64,000 nt of DNA from CAZJYC01 sp964550165 (GTDB lineage Bacteria; Acidobacteriota; Aminicenantia; Aminicenantales; Aminicenantaceae): assembly GCA_964550165.1 (NCBI GenBank), contig CAZJYC010000003.1, positions 1-64,000 of the forward strand, in the 5' to 3' direction. Numbering within the stretch: the first letter of the stretch is position 1; each line of letters begins with the position of its first letter. This document shows positions 1 through 7,769 of this stretch, piece by piece. The translations under genes were made by a program, and so were the position numbers. The notes below the pieces were generated by a model. The model saw only the letters and a list, made by a program, of their open reading frames with translations, did no database searches and was not told the DNA's origin.

Positions 1-170
1 CGCCCAAGACCCTCCCACCCTCCACCATGGGCTTCAGAGGAACGGAAACCAGCGCCTCCCTTCCTCACTCTATCAAATCTCTTTTCTCATCACAGAAATA
101 AAATGCTTCTTGAAAAAAGCGACAACATCATCGCGATTTTCCATCCAAAAAGAACCTTAAAAAACACTCC

Positions 171-200
171 TTAACATTTTGAAAGAATAAGACGTATATT
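171..200 (+). promoter_or_regulatory. Putative sigma70-type promoter of the ECF operon, possibly leaderless
   Basis: TTAACA at 171-176 and TATATT at 195-200 are separated by 18 bases. A transcript starting about 7 bases after the -10 box would begin at or next to the ATG at 208. No Shine-Dalgarno sequence precedes either ATG (202 or 208), which fits a leaderless mRNA. This is read from sequence only. Confidence 0.4.
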
Positions 201-207
201 AATGTGG

Positions 208-774
208 ATGAAGAGTGAGGACGAGCTGGTTGAAAAGGCGCTCGACGGAGATGAAACCTCCTTTGAGCTTCTGCTTCGGCCTCATCGTCAGAGACTTTTG
301 ACCATGGCTTATCGGATGACACACGACCTGGAAGAGGCAAAGGAGATTTGTCAGGAAGCCCTGATCAAGATTTTCAAACACCTTGACAGGTTCAAAAAGG
401 GGAAGAGTTTCAGGAACTGGGCTTACAGTGTAACTCTCCATTCGGCTTACGATTTTTTAAGAAAAAGGAAGAGGGAGGGAGAAATCATAGAAGGTCAGAA
501 AAGCTTGGCTGGCCAAACAGGCCTTGACCCTGAAAAACAGTTTTCTGATAAAGAGACAAAGACGCAGATTGAAGCCTTTCTTTCTACTTTAAGCCCAAAA
601 GAAAAACTTGTTTTTCTCCTCCGGGACGGAGAAGGATTTTCCGTCAAGGAAGCCTCAGGGATTCTTGGCTGTTCTTCAATGAGCGTTCGGACCCATCTTT
701 CCCGGGCAAGGCAAAAGATCAGGCTGCGGTTCGGGAAAATGAATCCCGGCCTGGCCAAGGAGGTGAAGAAGTGA
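208..774 (+). CDS. ECF-family RNA polymerase sigma factor (sigma-70 regions 2 and 4)
   Basis: An extracytoplasmic-function sigma factor that would direct RNA polymerase to a small regulon and be held by the anti-sigma factor encoded next. Region 2 covers about residues 8-85 (FELLLRPHRQRLLTMAYRMT, then the acidic EICQEALIKIFKHL and NWAYSVTLHSAYDFLRK). Region 4 covers about 120-175, with a helix-turn-helix around VKEASGILGCSSMSVRTHLS. Length of 188-190 aa is normal for the family. An in-frame ATG lies six bases upstream at 202. I prefer 208 because MKSEDELVEKALDGDE aligns better with ECF N-termini. The 3' end carries the strong ribosome site of the next gene. The target genes cannot be told from this sequence. 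Confidence 0.9.
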   Translation: MKSEDELVEKALDGDETSFELLLRPHRQRLLTMAYRMTHDLEEAKEICQEALIKIFKHLDRFKKGKSFRNWAYSVTLHSAYDFLRKRKREGEIIEGQKSLAGQTGLDPEKQFSDKETKTQIEAFLSTLSPKEKLVFLLRDGEGFSVKEASGILGCSSMSVRTHLSRARQKIRLRFGKMNPGLAKEVKK

Positions 775-1271
775 ACTGCAAAAAAGCAAGGCGGCTTATG
801 CCTCTGATGCCGGGCTCTGAAATCTCCCGATCGAAGGTCGAAGCGGTCAAAGCTCATCTGGAGACCTGTCCCCGCTGCCGGCGGGAGTATGATATTTTTG
901 TTCTTTCTTTTGAAAAGGCAAAGGAAATGCTGGCTGCAGAGAGAAAGGATTGGGGAGAAAAGGACTGGCAGCAGGCCATTCAAAAAGCCGTGAAAGAGGG
1001 GAAGCCCGGAGTTTCTCCGCTTGCACCCTGGCCATTCAAGAAGGTCTGGGCTTATGCTTTGATGGCTGTGTTCCTCATTGTTTTGAGCCTGGTCGTTATC
1101 TCGCCTTATTTTTTCAAGCCCGCACCGGAATCGCAAATGTTAGCCGAAGCAGAGCCGGTAAAGGACTATCAGCAGGACATCATTTCCATGACTTTAGTCT
1201 CCAAAGAAACCGGGCTGAAAATCATCTGGTTTTTCGATAAAAATTTTGATTTAAAGGAGGCAGAAAAATGA
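771..1271 (+). CDS. Anti-sigma factor with zf-HC2 zinc finger and one membrane helix
   Basis: A likely membrane-bound anti-sigma factor that sequesters the preceding ECF sigma. The N-terminus carries the zinc-binding pattern of the zf-HC2/ZAS family: Cys3, then H-x3-C-x2-C in HLETCPRC near residues 26-33. One hydrophobic helix (AYALMAVFLIVLSLVVIS) lies near residues 90-110, and a short C-terminal segment would be periplasmic. The start is GTG, overlapping the sigma stop codon by four bases (GTGA), with an excellent AAGGAGGTG ribosome site just upstream, so translational coupling is likely. The stop in turn overlaps the next ATG. The zinc motif, single helix and operon position together support the call; the inducing signal is unknown. 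Confidence 0.85.
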   Translation: MNCKKARRLMPLMPGSEISRSKVEAVKAHLETCPRCRREYDIFVLSFEKAKEMLAAERKDWGEKDWQQAIQKAVKEGKPGVSPLAPWPFKKVWAYALMAVFLIVLSLVVISPYFFKPAPESQMLAEAEPVKDYQQDIISMTLVSKETGLKIIWFFDKNFDLKEAEK

Positions 1272-1993
1272 GAAAGTCGACGACATTATTTTTAGCCTTT
1301 TTCTTTGTGGCTGCTCTGACTTTGAATCTTTATTCTTTCGAGGAAGAAAAAAAGCCTGAGCTGAAGAAAGAGATCGTGCAGGTCAAATACATGGATGTGA
1401 ATAGCGCTTGGAACTTGCTGCATCCCTATAGAAGTAGCTACGGAAGGATTCAATTGTTAAGGGAAAGGAATGCGATCATCATCGAGGATACTCCAGAAGT
1501 CGTGGAAAAGCTCCTCTCCATTCTGAAAGAATTGGATGTCAAGCCGCTCGACATGCAGTTCACAGTCGAACTTATTTTGGGTGCGTTCGATTCGACCTCA
1601 GCCGGCTATTCGGATAAAGAGATAAAATCCGACCCTGTGCTGAGGGAACTGAGCTCTCTTTTGAGGTATAAGGCGTTCAAGATCCTCGACTCCTCGTTCA
1701 TAAAAGTTCAGGATAACCACAGCTCCACGCAGAGAATGGGGGGCGAGAAGATGAGTTTCAAGCTCGGGATCCGCCCGCGTTACATCAAGGAAGAAAAGGC
1801 CGATACTTTTCGAGTTGAGTTGAGGCTGTCCCAGGTTCAGGGATTTAGCCCTGAAGGAAAGGAAGCGAGCTCCACCCTGATCGACACAACCTTCTCTTTA
1901 AAGAGCGGGGAAAGGACCGTGGTCGGTGTCTCCAAGCTCGATGGAGGAGACAAAGCGCTCATCCTGATCATCTCCGGAAAAGTCCTGAAATAG
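1268..1993 (+). CDS. Exported secretin N-domain-like (NolW/STN-type) protein
   Basis: A secreted 241-aa protein with a signal peptide (LFLAFFFVAALTLNLYSF). Residues about 36-95 resemble one secretin_N domain: a beta-alpha-beta unit with VKYMDVNSAWNLL, the strand NAIIIEDTPEVVEKLLSIL, and the usual ending KELDVKP. The remaining 140 residues look like beta-strands rich in charged residues, and no secretin pore domain follows, so this is not a complete secretin. The ATG overlaps the anti-sigma stop (ATGA) and is preceded by AAAGGAGG. It is therefore the third gene of the sigma/anti-sigma operon and may be the envelope client or a sensor of that pathway. The exact role is not recognisable. Confidence 0.7.
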   Translation: MRKSTTLFLAFFFVAALTLNLYSFEEEKKPELKKEIVQVKYMDVNSAWNLLHPYRSSYGRIQLLRERNAIIIEDTPEVVEKLLSILKELDVKPLDMQFTVELILGAFDSTSAGYSDKEIKSDPVLRELSSLLRYKAFKILDSSFIKVQDNHSSTQRMGGEKMSFKLGIRPRYIKEEKADTFRVELRLSQVQGFSPEGKEASSTLIDTTFSLKSGERTVVGVSKLDGGDKALILIISGKVLK

Positions 1994-2002
1994 AAAAAAG
2001 CC

Positions 2003-2058
2003 AGACTGGCTGCTCAAATCTCTGACAGATTTCCGGCTCTCAAGAGTGCAGCCAGTCT
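2003..2058 (+). terminator. Large hairpin downstream of the sigma operon
   Basis: AGACTGGCTGC (2003-2013) is the exact complement of GCAGCCAGTCT (2048-2058), and the loop contains a second small stem (AATCT/AGATT). No U-run follows directly; a T-run comes at about 2100. It could be a terminator or a structured 3' end. The rest of 1994-2166 shows nothing else. Confidence 0.35.
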
Positions 2059-2166
2059 GCCTGAGCCTTCAAGGGTCGCTCCGGCCATCTCTGAGAGGCT
2101 TTTTTACCCATATCTCCTTCACTCACAAAAAATGGAAGAGAACCATTTAATATAATTTTTAAGTCC

Positions 2167-3051
2167 TTATTTTATTTTAAGCCTTTCTTCCAGGCTGACG
2201 CGATAATCTTTTTCCTCTGTTTCGAAAATCTTTTTTAGAATTTTTTGGAGAAAGATTCTGTTCTTTGGATTCTCAGGGATTTCTTTAATTCCGATGCCCA
2301 ACGCTTCATCTTTTTCCTTGATGATTTTCGGCCAGACCTGATGGCGGAAAAGATCAATGCTTTGAGGATAAAAGCGGAGAGAGCCGCTGAAAACTCCGGC
2401 GTAGTAATCAGCGACCTGGCTGCCAAAACTTTGAGGAAAATATTCGAAGTTGAGGCTGTTTTTTAGGTGAGGATATTTCTGCGGCAGGTCATATTTGAAA
2501 ATTTCAGAGAAAGCCTCTTTCAGGCTTTTTTCAAGGGTAGGGTCTTCGCGGTTTATGAAGAAGACGCAAACACTTTCAGGAATTTTTGCCATTTCTTGTT
2601 CAATGAGGGAGAAAAGATGGCTCAGATGGAGAGCCAGTATCTTTTTCGTCTCCACAGGCTTTGTTTTTTGCCTTTCGTTGAAGGTTGCTGTCAGAATCAC
2701 CCGGCAGCTCGGACAGTTTTGGAGAAGCTGGAGCGCCTGTCTGATGAATTCAACGAATGTATCGAGGGAATGCCGGCGCAGCGTAAAATAAGGTTTGTGA
2801 CGGGGAATTTCCTCTTTTTTCTGGAAATGTCTGTACAGAGACCAGATATAAGACCATTTGACTTCTTGAGCTGGATCTAAATTCAATAACCTTTTTTTAA
2901 GAAGCGAAAATTCGTGCCTGAGCTTCAGCCAGTCGTGAGCTTCAAGGAGGACTGCGGAGCGGCAGTAGCAAGGATTTTTTTGGATGAACTTCTCGCTCCT
3001 TTCTTTCTTGTACTTTCCTGACTCATCCGAGAATGCAAAAAAGACTGGCAT
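2167..3051 (-). CDS. DUF3800 domain protein
   Basis: A 294-aa DUF3800 protein. This family has a predicted RNase H-like fold and often lies near mobile or defence genes, but no activity is firmly assigned to it. Supporting features are the N-terminal FAFSDESG with the family Asp-Glu pair (residues 9-10), a central region with FFINREDP, and SQVADYYAGVFSG near residue 215, which matches the conserved late Asp of the family. It begins 17 bases after the small membrane gene at 3069-3263, with AAGGAA as a weak ribosome site, so it is probably the last gene of the cyclophilin operon. No transposase or defence partner is visible nearby. Confidence 0.8.
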   Translation of the reverse strand: MPVFFAFSDESGKYKKERSEKFIQKNPCYCRSAVLLEAHDWLKLRHEFSLLKKRLLNLDPAQEVKWSYIWSLYRHFQKKEEIPRHKPYFTLRRHSLDTFVEFIRQALQLLQNCPSCRVILTATFNERQKTKPVETKKILALHLSHLFSLIEQEMAKIPESVCVFFINREDPTLEKSLKEAFSEIFKYDLPQKYPHLKNSLNFEYFPQSFGSQVADYYAGVFSGSLRFYPQSIDLFRHQVWPKIIKEKDEALGIGIKEIPENPKNRIFLQKILKKIFETEEKDYRVSLEERLKIK

Positions 3052-3068
3052 CTGAAATTCGAGTTCCT

Positions 3069-3263
3069 TTACGTTTTCTTTTTCTTTCTTCTTTGGATCT
3101 CTTGCCTCACAGCTTTATGGAGGACAAGAAAGTAGTAGCCGGTAAGAAGAACAATGAGTATCAAAAAGCGTAAAACATTTCCCTGGAGGAGAGAATAAAA
3201 GGCGAAGACGATGATCCCGATCAGAAGGAAGAGATGGAAAAGGGCAAACATATAATCAAACAT
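3069..3263 (-). CDS. Small two-helix membrane protein, function unknown
   Basis: A 64-aa protein with two hydrophobic helices (FALFHLFLLIGIIVFAFYSL and VLRFLILIVLLTGYYFLVL) and a strongly basic tail ending RRKKKKT, so the C-terminus is predicted to face the cytoplasm. GGAAAAGG precedes the ATG. It lies 42 bases after the cyclophilin gene and 17 bases before the DUF3800 gene on the same strand, which supports it as a real operon member. I recognise no family. Confidence 0.6.
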   Translation of the reverse strand: MFDYMFALFHLFLLIGIIVFAFYSLLQGNVLRFLILIVLLTGYYFLVLHKAVRQEIQRRKKKKT

Positions 3264-3305
3264 CGCCTTTTCCGAGATGACTTTGGAAAAATCGCCGCGT
3301 AAAAA

Positions 3306-3884
3306 TTATTTTTCCTGGATACGGCGGACGGAAATGATGGTTATCGTTTCCCGGGGCACGTCCTCATCGTAGCTCCTGGTCGTGGTCGGGACGCTGGCGA
3401 TGGCATCGACAACATCCATCCCGGCGATGACCTTTCCGAAAACCGCATAGCCGAAGCCGGCAGGCGTGCTGTCTCTGTGGTCAAGATAGGTGTTGTCGAC
3501 ATGGTTGATGAAGAACTGAGCGGTGGCGCTGTTTATTTCATTGGTCCGAGCCATGGCGATCGTTCCTCTCGAATTTTTCAAGCCGTTGGCAGCTTCATTC
3601 TTGATCGGAGCCTTCGTCGATTTTTCATGGAAATCTGGGGTGTATCCGCCTCCCTGGATCATGAACTCCTTGATCACCCGGTGAAAGATGGTTCCGTCAT
3701 AGAATTTTTCGTCCACGTAAGAAAGGAAATTCTTGACGGTGATCGGCGCTTTGTCGGCGTTGAGTTCGATGGTGATATCACCTTTATTCGTTTTCATCAG
3801 GACTTTAGGATTTGCTGCTTGGGCGATGAGCGGAAAAGCGATGAGCATGGCCATGATGGAGAGGATAAAATGACTTTTCATCAA
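3306..3884 (-). CDS. Periplasmic peptidyl-prolyl cis-trans isomerase, cyclophilin type
   Basis: A secreted cyclophilin that catalyses cis-trans isomerisation of prolyl bonds during folding of exported proteins. A signal peptide (MKSHFILSIMAMLIAFPLIAQA) is followed by a complete catalytic domain. It carries the catalytic FHRVI Arg, FMIQGG, the substrate-pocket stretch INSATAQFFINH, and the closing FGKVIAGMDVVDAI. At 192 aa it is normal for bacterial PpiA/B-like enzymes. The ATG is preceded by AAGGAGG at the correct distance, and a small palindrome (3894-3914) lies immediately upstream in the presumed leader. It is the first gene of a three-gene minus-strand operon. Confidence 0.93.
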   Translation of the reverse strand: MMKSHFILSIMAMLIAFPLIAQAANPKVLMKTNKGDITIELNADKAPITVKNFLSYVDEKFYDGTIFHRVIKEFMIQGGGYTPDFHEKSTKAPIKNEAANGLKNSRGTIAMARTNEINSATAQFFINHVDNTYLDHRDSTPAGFGYAVFGKVIAGMDVVDAIASVPTTTRSYDEDVPRETITIISVRRIQEK

Positions 3885-3893
3885 TTCCTCCTT

Positions 3894-3914
3894 AAAAAGG
3901 GGCAGGCCCTTTTT
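3894..3914. repeat. Short palindromic repeat, AAAAAGGGGCAGGCCCTTTTT type
   Basis: Eight-base arms AAAAAGGG (3894-3901) and CCCTTTTT (3907-3914) surround the loop GCAGG. A related palindrome with a GACAGG loop is at 30823-30846. It sits just upstream of the cyclophilin ribosome site, so it may also fold in the mRNA leader. The rest of the gap to 4167 shows nothing recognisable. Confidence 0.5.
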
Positions 3915-4167
3915 TGAATTAAAAGCTCTTTCACGAAATGAGCAGAGTCAAGATATCAAAATCAATGCGCTAAATCAATGTTTGCAGTGCTCTCTCTTCG
4001 GTCTTCGTTAGATATCCTGCAGATTGTGCGAGTCACTTCGTTTCAAAATTAATCCTGGGAGAGCCTGGAAGGAATTGATGGCCTGTTGGATTGCTCTGTC
4101 AGCCAAGATCCGTCCGTTTTGTTTAAGTATGATTTCTTAGTGGAATGAACGAAAATAATTAAATTGA

Positions 4168-4183
4168 AGCCTAAACTTAGGCT
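4168..4183 (-). terminator. Weak terminator-like hairpin at the end of the TPR-sulfatase gene
   Basis: AGCCTAA (4168-4174) and TTAGGCT (4177-4183) form a perfect seven-base stem with a two-base loop overlapping the stop codon. On the minus strand it is followed by a T/A-rich stretch, not a clean U-run. Confidence 0.35.
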
Positions 4184-6323
4184 ATGATCCCCGTTTACAT
4201 TTTTGAATTAAAGAGTCCAGGATCTTTAATTGAGGCGGAGGAAGGAGTTGTGAATATTTTTCCTTGAATAGGGTGAGATATTCATAAGCTTTATTCATTT
4301 TGCCTGAATTTAGATAGGCTAAGCCCAGGTTGTATACAGCTGGACCATAATCGGGCTTCAGCTCTATTGCTTTAGTGAAGCAGTAAATAGCTTCTTCATT
4401 CTGGGCCGTTTGGAGATAAACCGCCCCCAAACCGTTATAAGCAGAGGCGTAGGTTGAATCGAGCTCAATGGCCTTTTTATAATTCTCGAGTGATTTCTGA
4501 TAGGCGCTGGAGCTTTTCTCCTTGAGAAAAATGGAAAAATAAAGATTTCCGAGATTTTTGTAAATAACAGGATATTGATCGTCCAAAGAAAGGGCTTCTT
4601 CAAAAGCAGCCAAAGCTTCCTCCAAGTTCTCCTTGCTCATGTAGGAAATTCCCAGATGATTCCAGGTGTCGGGATCATTGTTGATTTGGGGCAGGTTGCT
4701 TGAGCGGACTATTTGAATGACATCATCGAAATGGCCGGCTTCCACAAGGAAATTGATATACTTGGACAGAATCTCGTAGTTTGAGGGCAGCACTTCATTT
4801 CCTTGCTTGAGAACCTCGAGAGCCTCATCTATCCGTCCTTGTTCTTTATAGATAATAGCAAGAGTGGAATAAGCTATATCTACGTCGTTTCTTTCTGCGA
4901 TAATATTTTTCAAAACTTCTAGCGCTTCCTTGACTTTTCCGCTGCCATAAAGATTTGCCGCCTCAAGAGACTTGTTGTGATAGGGAAGAAAAATTTTTAC
5001 ATCATCTTGGGGACCGTATTTCTCTTTTTTTGGAACACCCGGGCTTGAGATGTAGCCAAGGCTTCTTAATTTTTCTAGTGACTGCCTGTCTATTTTCTGC
5101 TCAGCCGTTGAGCTTTCAGCCAGGGATTGATTCTTGATCAACCCGGCGAGTTTTTCTTTGTATTTATTCAAATTTTTTTCAGAGATAATGTTTTTTAGCT
5201 CGTCGAAATCCTTCTCCAGATCATAAAATTCAGGAAGAGGGGACTCGATAAACTTTTCTTTGCCAAGAATGAAACCTCTTAGAGGAGCCCATCCTCTGCT
5301 GTAATAAGGGTACAAGGATTCGAAATAAATAGGTCTCTCAGGAAGCTTTTTGCCTTTAATAGAGGGAAGGAGTGAGACGCCTTGCAGAAATGGCGGTTTT
5401 TCGATTTTAAGAACATCGCAGGCAGTGGGGAAGATATCGATATGCGTGACTTGCTGGTCAATCTTCCCTGGTTTGAGTCCAGGGATATAGATGATGAGAG
5501 GGATCCAGAGTGTCGAGTTGTAAGCGAAATAGCCATGAGTCATTTCTCCGTGCTCTGCCAATGACTCGCCGTGATCTCCTGTGAATATGACTAGAGTGTT
5601 GTCATAAAGATGATTCTCTTTCATAGAGTCAAAGAGGCTTCCCAGCGCATAATCGACATAGGAGACTTCTCCGTCATAAAGCTGATTCGCATACCGAGTT
5701 CGGAAAGGCTCTGGAGGTTCGTAGGGATCATGGGGATCAAAGCAGTGAATCCAGAGAAACCAGGGAGAAGCCTGATTTTTTAGCCAGTTAAGGGCACTGG
5801 CGACGACAGCCTCAGCTTTTCTTTCCTTGAGGCCGTACTCTTGAGGATTCCGGGTGCTGTATTCATCGTCGTAGATGTCAAAGCCCTGGTCGAGTCCAAA
5901 TCTCGAGTCCAATGGATAAGCGCCCACGAATGCGCCGGTTACATAGCCGTGACTCTTTAAATGCTCGGCTAAGGTTAAGAATTCTTCCTTGACGATGAAG
6001 CTTGCGTTTTCGTGAACCCCATGATACAGAGGGGTCGTTCCCAGGAGGATATTGACATGAGATGGTAATGTGGTAGTGGTATGGGCAAATGCTTTTAAAA
6101 ATAACGTTCCCTTTTCTGCCAAGCTATCGATGTTCGGCGTTTGTATGTGCTTGTTGCTGTAACAGCTCAGCCTGTCTGGTCGGAGTGTATCGATGGTGAT
6201 CAGAAGGAGGTTCAGCTTTTCCTTCCCTTCGTTCTTTTCGGGATGAAGGGAATTTCCGGTTAGAAATGAATTCAGGAGAAAACTCAATAAGAAAAGAGAG
6301 AGAACAGAAGGAATTTTGCGCAT
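4182..6323 (-). CDS. Exported sulfatase-like hydrolase with C-terminal TPR repeats
   Basis: A 713-aa protein with a signal peptide, an alkaline-phosphatase/sulfatase superfamily domain (about 35-400) and about six TPR units (about 440-705; for example AYNGLGAVYLQTAQNEEAIY). Metal-site motifs are present: LLLITIDTLRPDRLSCY, GDHGESLAEHGEMTHG, and a lysine/His-containing WIPLIIY region. The position that holds Cys or Ser for formylglycine in true sulfatases reads TTTTLPSH. A Thr would therefore be the nucleophile, as in phosphoethanolamine or glycerol-phosphate transferases and phosphodiesterases, so sulfate-ester hydrolysis should not be assumed. The TPR tail suggests a protein partner in the periplasm. 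No operon partner is evident; 195 bases separate it from the racemase gene upstream. Confidence 0.85.
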   Translation of the reverse strand: MRKIPSVLSLFLLSFLLNSFLTGNSLHPEKNEGKEKLNLLLITIDTLRPDRLSCYSNKHIQTPNIDSLAEKGTLFLKAFAHTTTTLPSHVNILLGTTPLYHGVHENASFIVKEEFLTLAEHLKSHGYVTGAFVGAYPLDSRFGLDQGFDIYDDEYSTRNPQEYGLKERKAEAVVASALNWLKNQASPWFLWIHCFDPHDPYEPPEPFRTRYANQLYDGEVSYVDYALGSLFDSMKENHLYDNTLVIFTGDHGESLAEHGEMTHGYFAYNSTLWIPLIIYIPGLKPGKIDQQVTHIDIFPTACDVLKIEKPPFLQGVSLLPSIKGKKLPERPIYFESLYPYYSRGWAPLRGFILGKEKFIESPLPEFYDLEKDFDELKNIISEKNLNKYKEKLAGLIKNQSLAESSTAEQKIDRQSLEKLRSLGYISSPGVPKKEKYGPQDDVKIFLPYHNKSLEAANLYGSGKVKEALEVLKNIIAERNDVDIAYSTLAIIYKEQGRIDEALEVLKQGNEVLPSNYEILSKYINFLVEAGHFDDVIQIVRSSNLPQINNDPDTWNHLGISYMSKENLEEALAAFEEALSLDDQYPVIYKNLGNLYFSIFLKEKSSSAYQKSLENYKKAIELDSTYASAYNGLGAVYLQTAQNEEAIYCFTKAIELKPDYGPAVYNLGLAYLNSGKMNKAYEYLTLFKEKYSQLLPPPQLKILDSLIQKCKRGS

Positions 6324-6518
6324 GTGTCAGCCACTGCCTCGATTTCTTATCTTTTTCATCATTTCAATAAACTGCTGAATCGTAGTCATTTTGGATGATT
6401 TTCTCATCCTCAAATCGCTGAAAATTATTATAAAACGAATTCATTTCCATTTCAAGGAAGATAGAAAAGGTAAAAGAATAATTCCGCTAAGAAATTAAGA
6501 TATCAAAAGGATTGAATA

Positions 6519-7769
6519 TTAGCGTGTAATTCTGGAGAGGAGTGGGTTGAGGCCGATCAGTATTCTATAATTAGAGACACCGGCCCAGAGGGCGAGCTCA
6601 TCGGCTGTTATTTTTTCTTTTCCCTGAACTCCGAGCAAAACGACTTCATCTCCGGCCTTGACTTCTGAGTTTTTCCCCATCAGGGCCACACAGTGGTTAG
6701 CCGTGACAGAAGCCACAAGGGGGAATCTTTTCCCCCTGATGAGAACAAAAGCCTTATCGGCAACGTTATGCGGATAACCGTCCGAATACCCCACAGGAAT
6801 GATAGCGATTTTTTGTTTTTTTTGGGCCGTGTATTTTCGATGGTAGGACAGCGTGTCTCCGGATTGAAGGGCCTTTACTGCGGCGACACGGCCTTTAAGC
6901 TGGAGCACAGGCCGCAAGCCCAACCTGTCTTCCTTCTGGGTTTTCTCCGACGGATAATAGCCATAGAGTGCGATGCCCGGACGGACCATGTCGAGATGCG
7001 ACGAAGGAAGGTCCAGGATTCCATCGCTGCTGGCTGCGTGTTTTAAGCCCAGAGATATGCCCTTTTTTTCTGCTTCCCGGCAAATCCCAAGCAAGCGGTC
7101 AAGCTGTTCGCGGTCAAAATCGTCATCCTCGGTCAAGGTTGTCGACATCCCTTCGATCAGAATGCCTTGAAGAGAGGAGACTGTCTGGACATAAGGAAGA
7201 GCATCGCGATAGGAAATGCCCATTCTTCCCATTCCTGTATCGAGATGGATATGTATTTTGGCTTTTTTCCCGAGCGTGAGCGCTGCGTGGCTGAGGGCTC
7301 TGACCTCTTCTGTAAACATGGATTGAGAGATGTTGTTCTGGATGATTTCCTCGGATTTCTTGGCATTGAAGGGGCCAAAATTGAGAATAGGCGCAGAGAC
7401 ACCCTTTTCCCTGAGCAGAAGGGCTTCCTGGAGTTTCCCGACCATCAGAAAATTTACGCCCGCTTTTTCCAGGTGCTTTCCAACCTCGACCAGGCCGTGG
7501 CCGTAAGCGTTGGCTTTGACCACGGCCATCACCCGGGCCTTGACGACCTTACCGATCTGGTCGAGATTCCAGGTCATGTTCTCCAGGTTTAGCTCAAGCC
7601 AGGGATCGGCTCCAAACGAAGCAGAGGATTTGTCCTGGGATTTTAAGAGCTCAGCTTTTTTAGCAACCGTGGAAGAAAGAAGAGAAGCCGAACATACTCC
7701 CGAATAGAGCAAGAAATCCCTTCGGCTAACCTTAATCCTTTTTACTTCCTGAGAAGAATGACGACCCAA
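6519..7769 (-). CDS. Alanine racemase-like PLP enzyme with a Tat signal
   Basis: A fold-type III PLP amino-acid racemase, probably periplasmic. A twin-arginine motif (VSRRDFLLYSG, residues 14-24) precedes the enzyme. PLP Lys85 lies in MAVVKANAYGHG, and the second catalytic base Tyr lies in TLSYHRKYTAQ; MGRMGIS and MVRPGIALYGYYP are also conserved. The C-terminal Met-Asp motif of cytosolic Alr is missing (VTANHCVALMG instead), which suggests altered substrate range, as in broad-spectrum periplasmic racemases. The start is TTG with GGAGG six bases upstream and overlaps the end of the CAP gene by 28 bases, so the two are probably translationally coupled. Possible roles are supplying D-amino acids for wall editing or export. 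Alr identity is certain at family level; substrate and location are inferred. Confidence 0.85.
   Translation of the reverse strand: MGRHSSQEVKRIKVSRRDFLLYSGVCSASLLSSTVAKKAELLKSQDKSSASFGADPWLELNLENMTWNLDQIGKVVKARVMAVVKANAYGHGLVEVGKHLEKAGVNFLMVGKLQEALLLREKGVSAPILNFGPFNAKKSEEIIQNNISQSMFTEEVRALSHAALTLGKKAKIHIHLDTGMGRMGISYRDALPYVQTVSSLQGILIEGMSTTLTEDDDFDREQLDRLLGICREAEKKGISLGLKHAASSDGILDLPSSHLDMVRPGIALYGYYPSEKTQKEDRLGLRPVLQLKGRVAAVKALQSGDTLSYHRKYTAQKKQKIAIIPVGYSDGYPHNVADKAFVLIRGKRFPLVASVTANHCVALMGKNSEVKAGDEVVLLGVQGKEKITADELALWAGVSNYRILIGLNPLLSRITR

Noticed and set aside
2167..3051. Anti-phage defence island around the DUF3800 gene
   Set aside because: Neighbours are a cyclophilin and a small membrane protein; no nuclease, toxin or defence partner is present.
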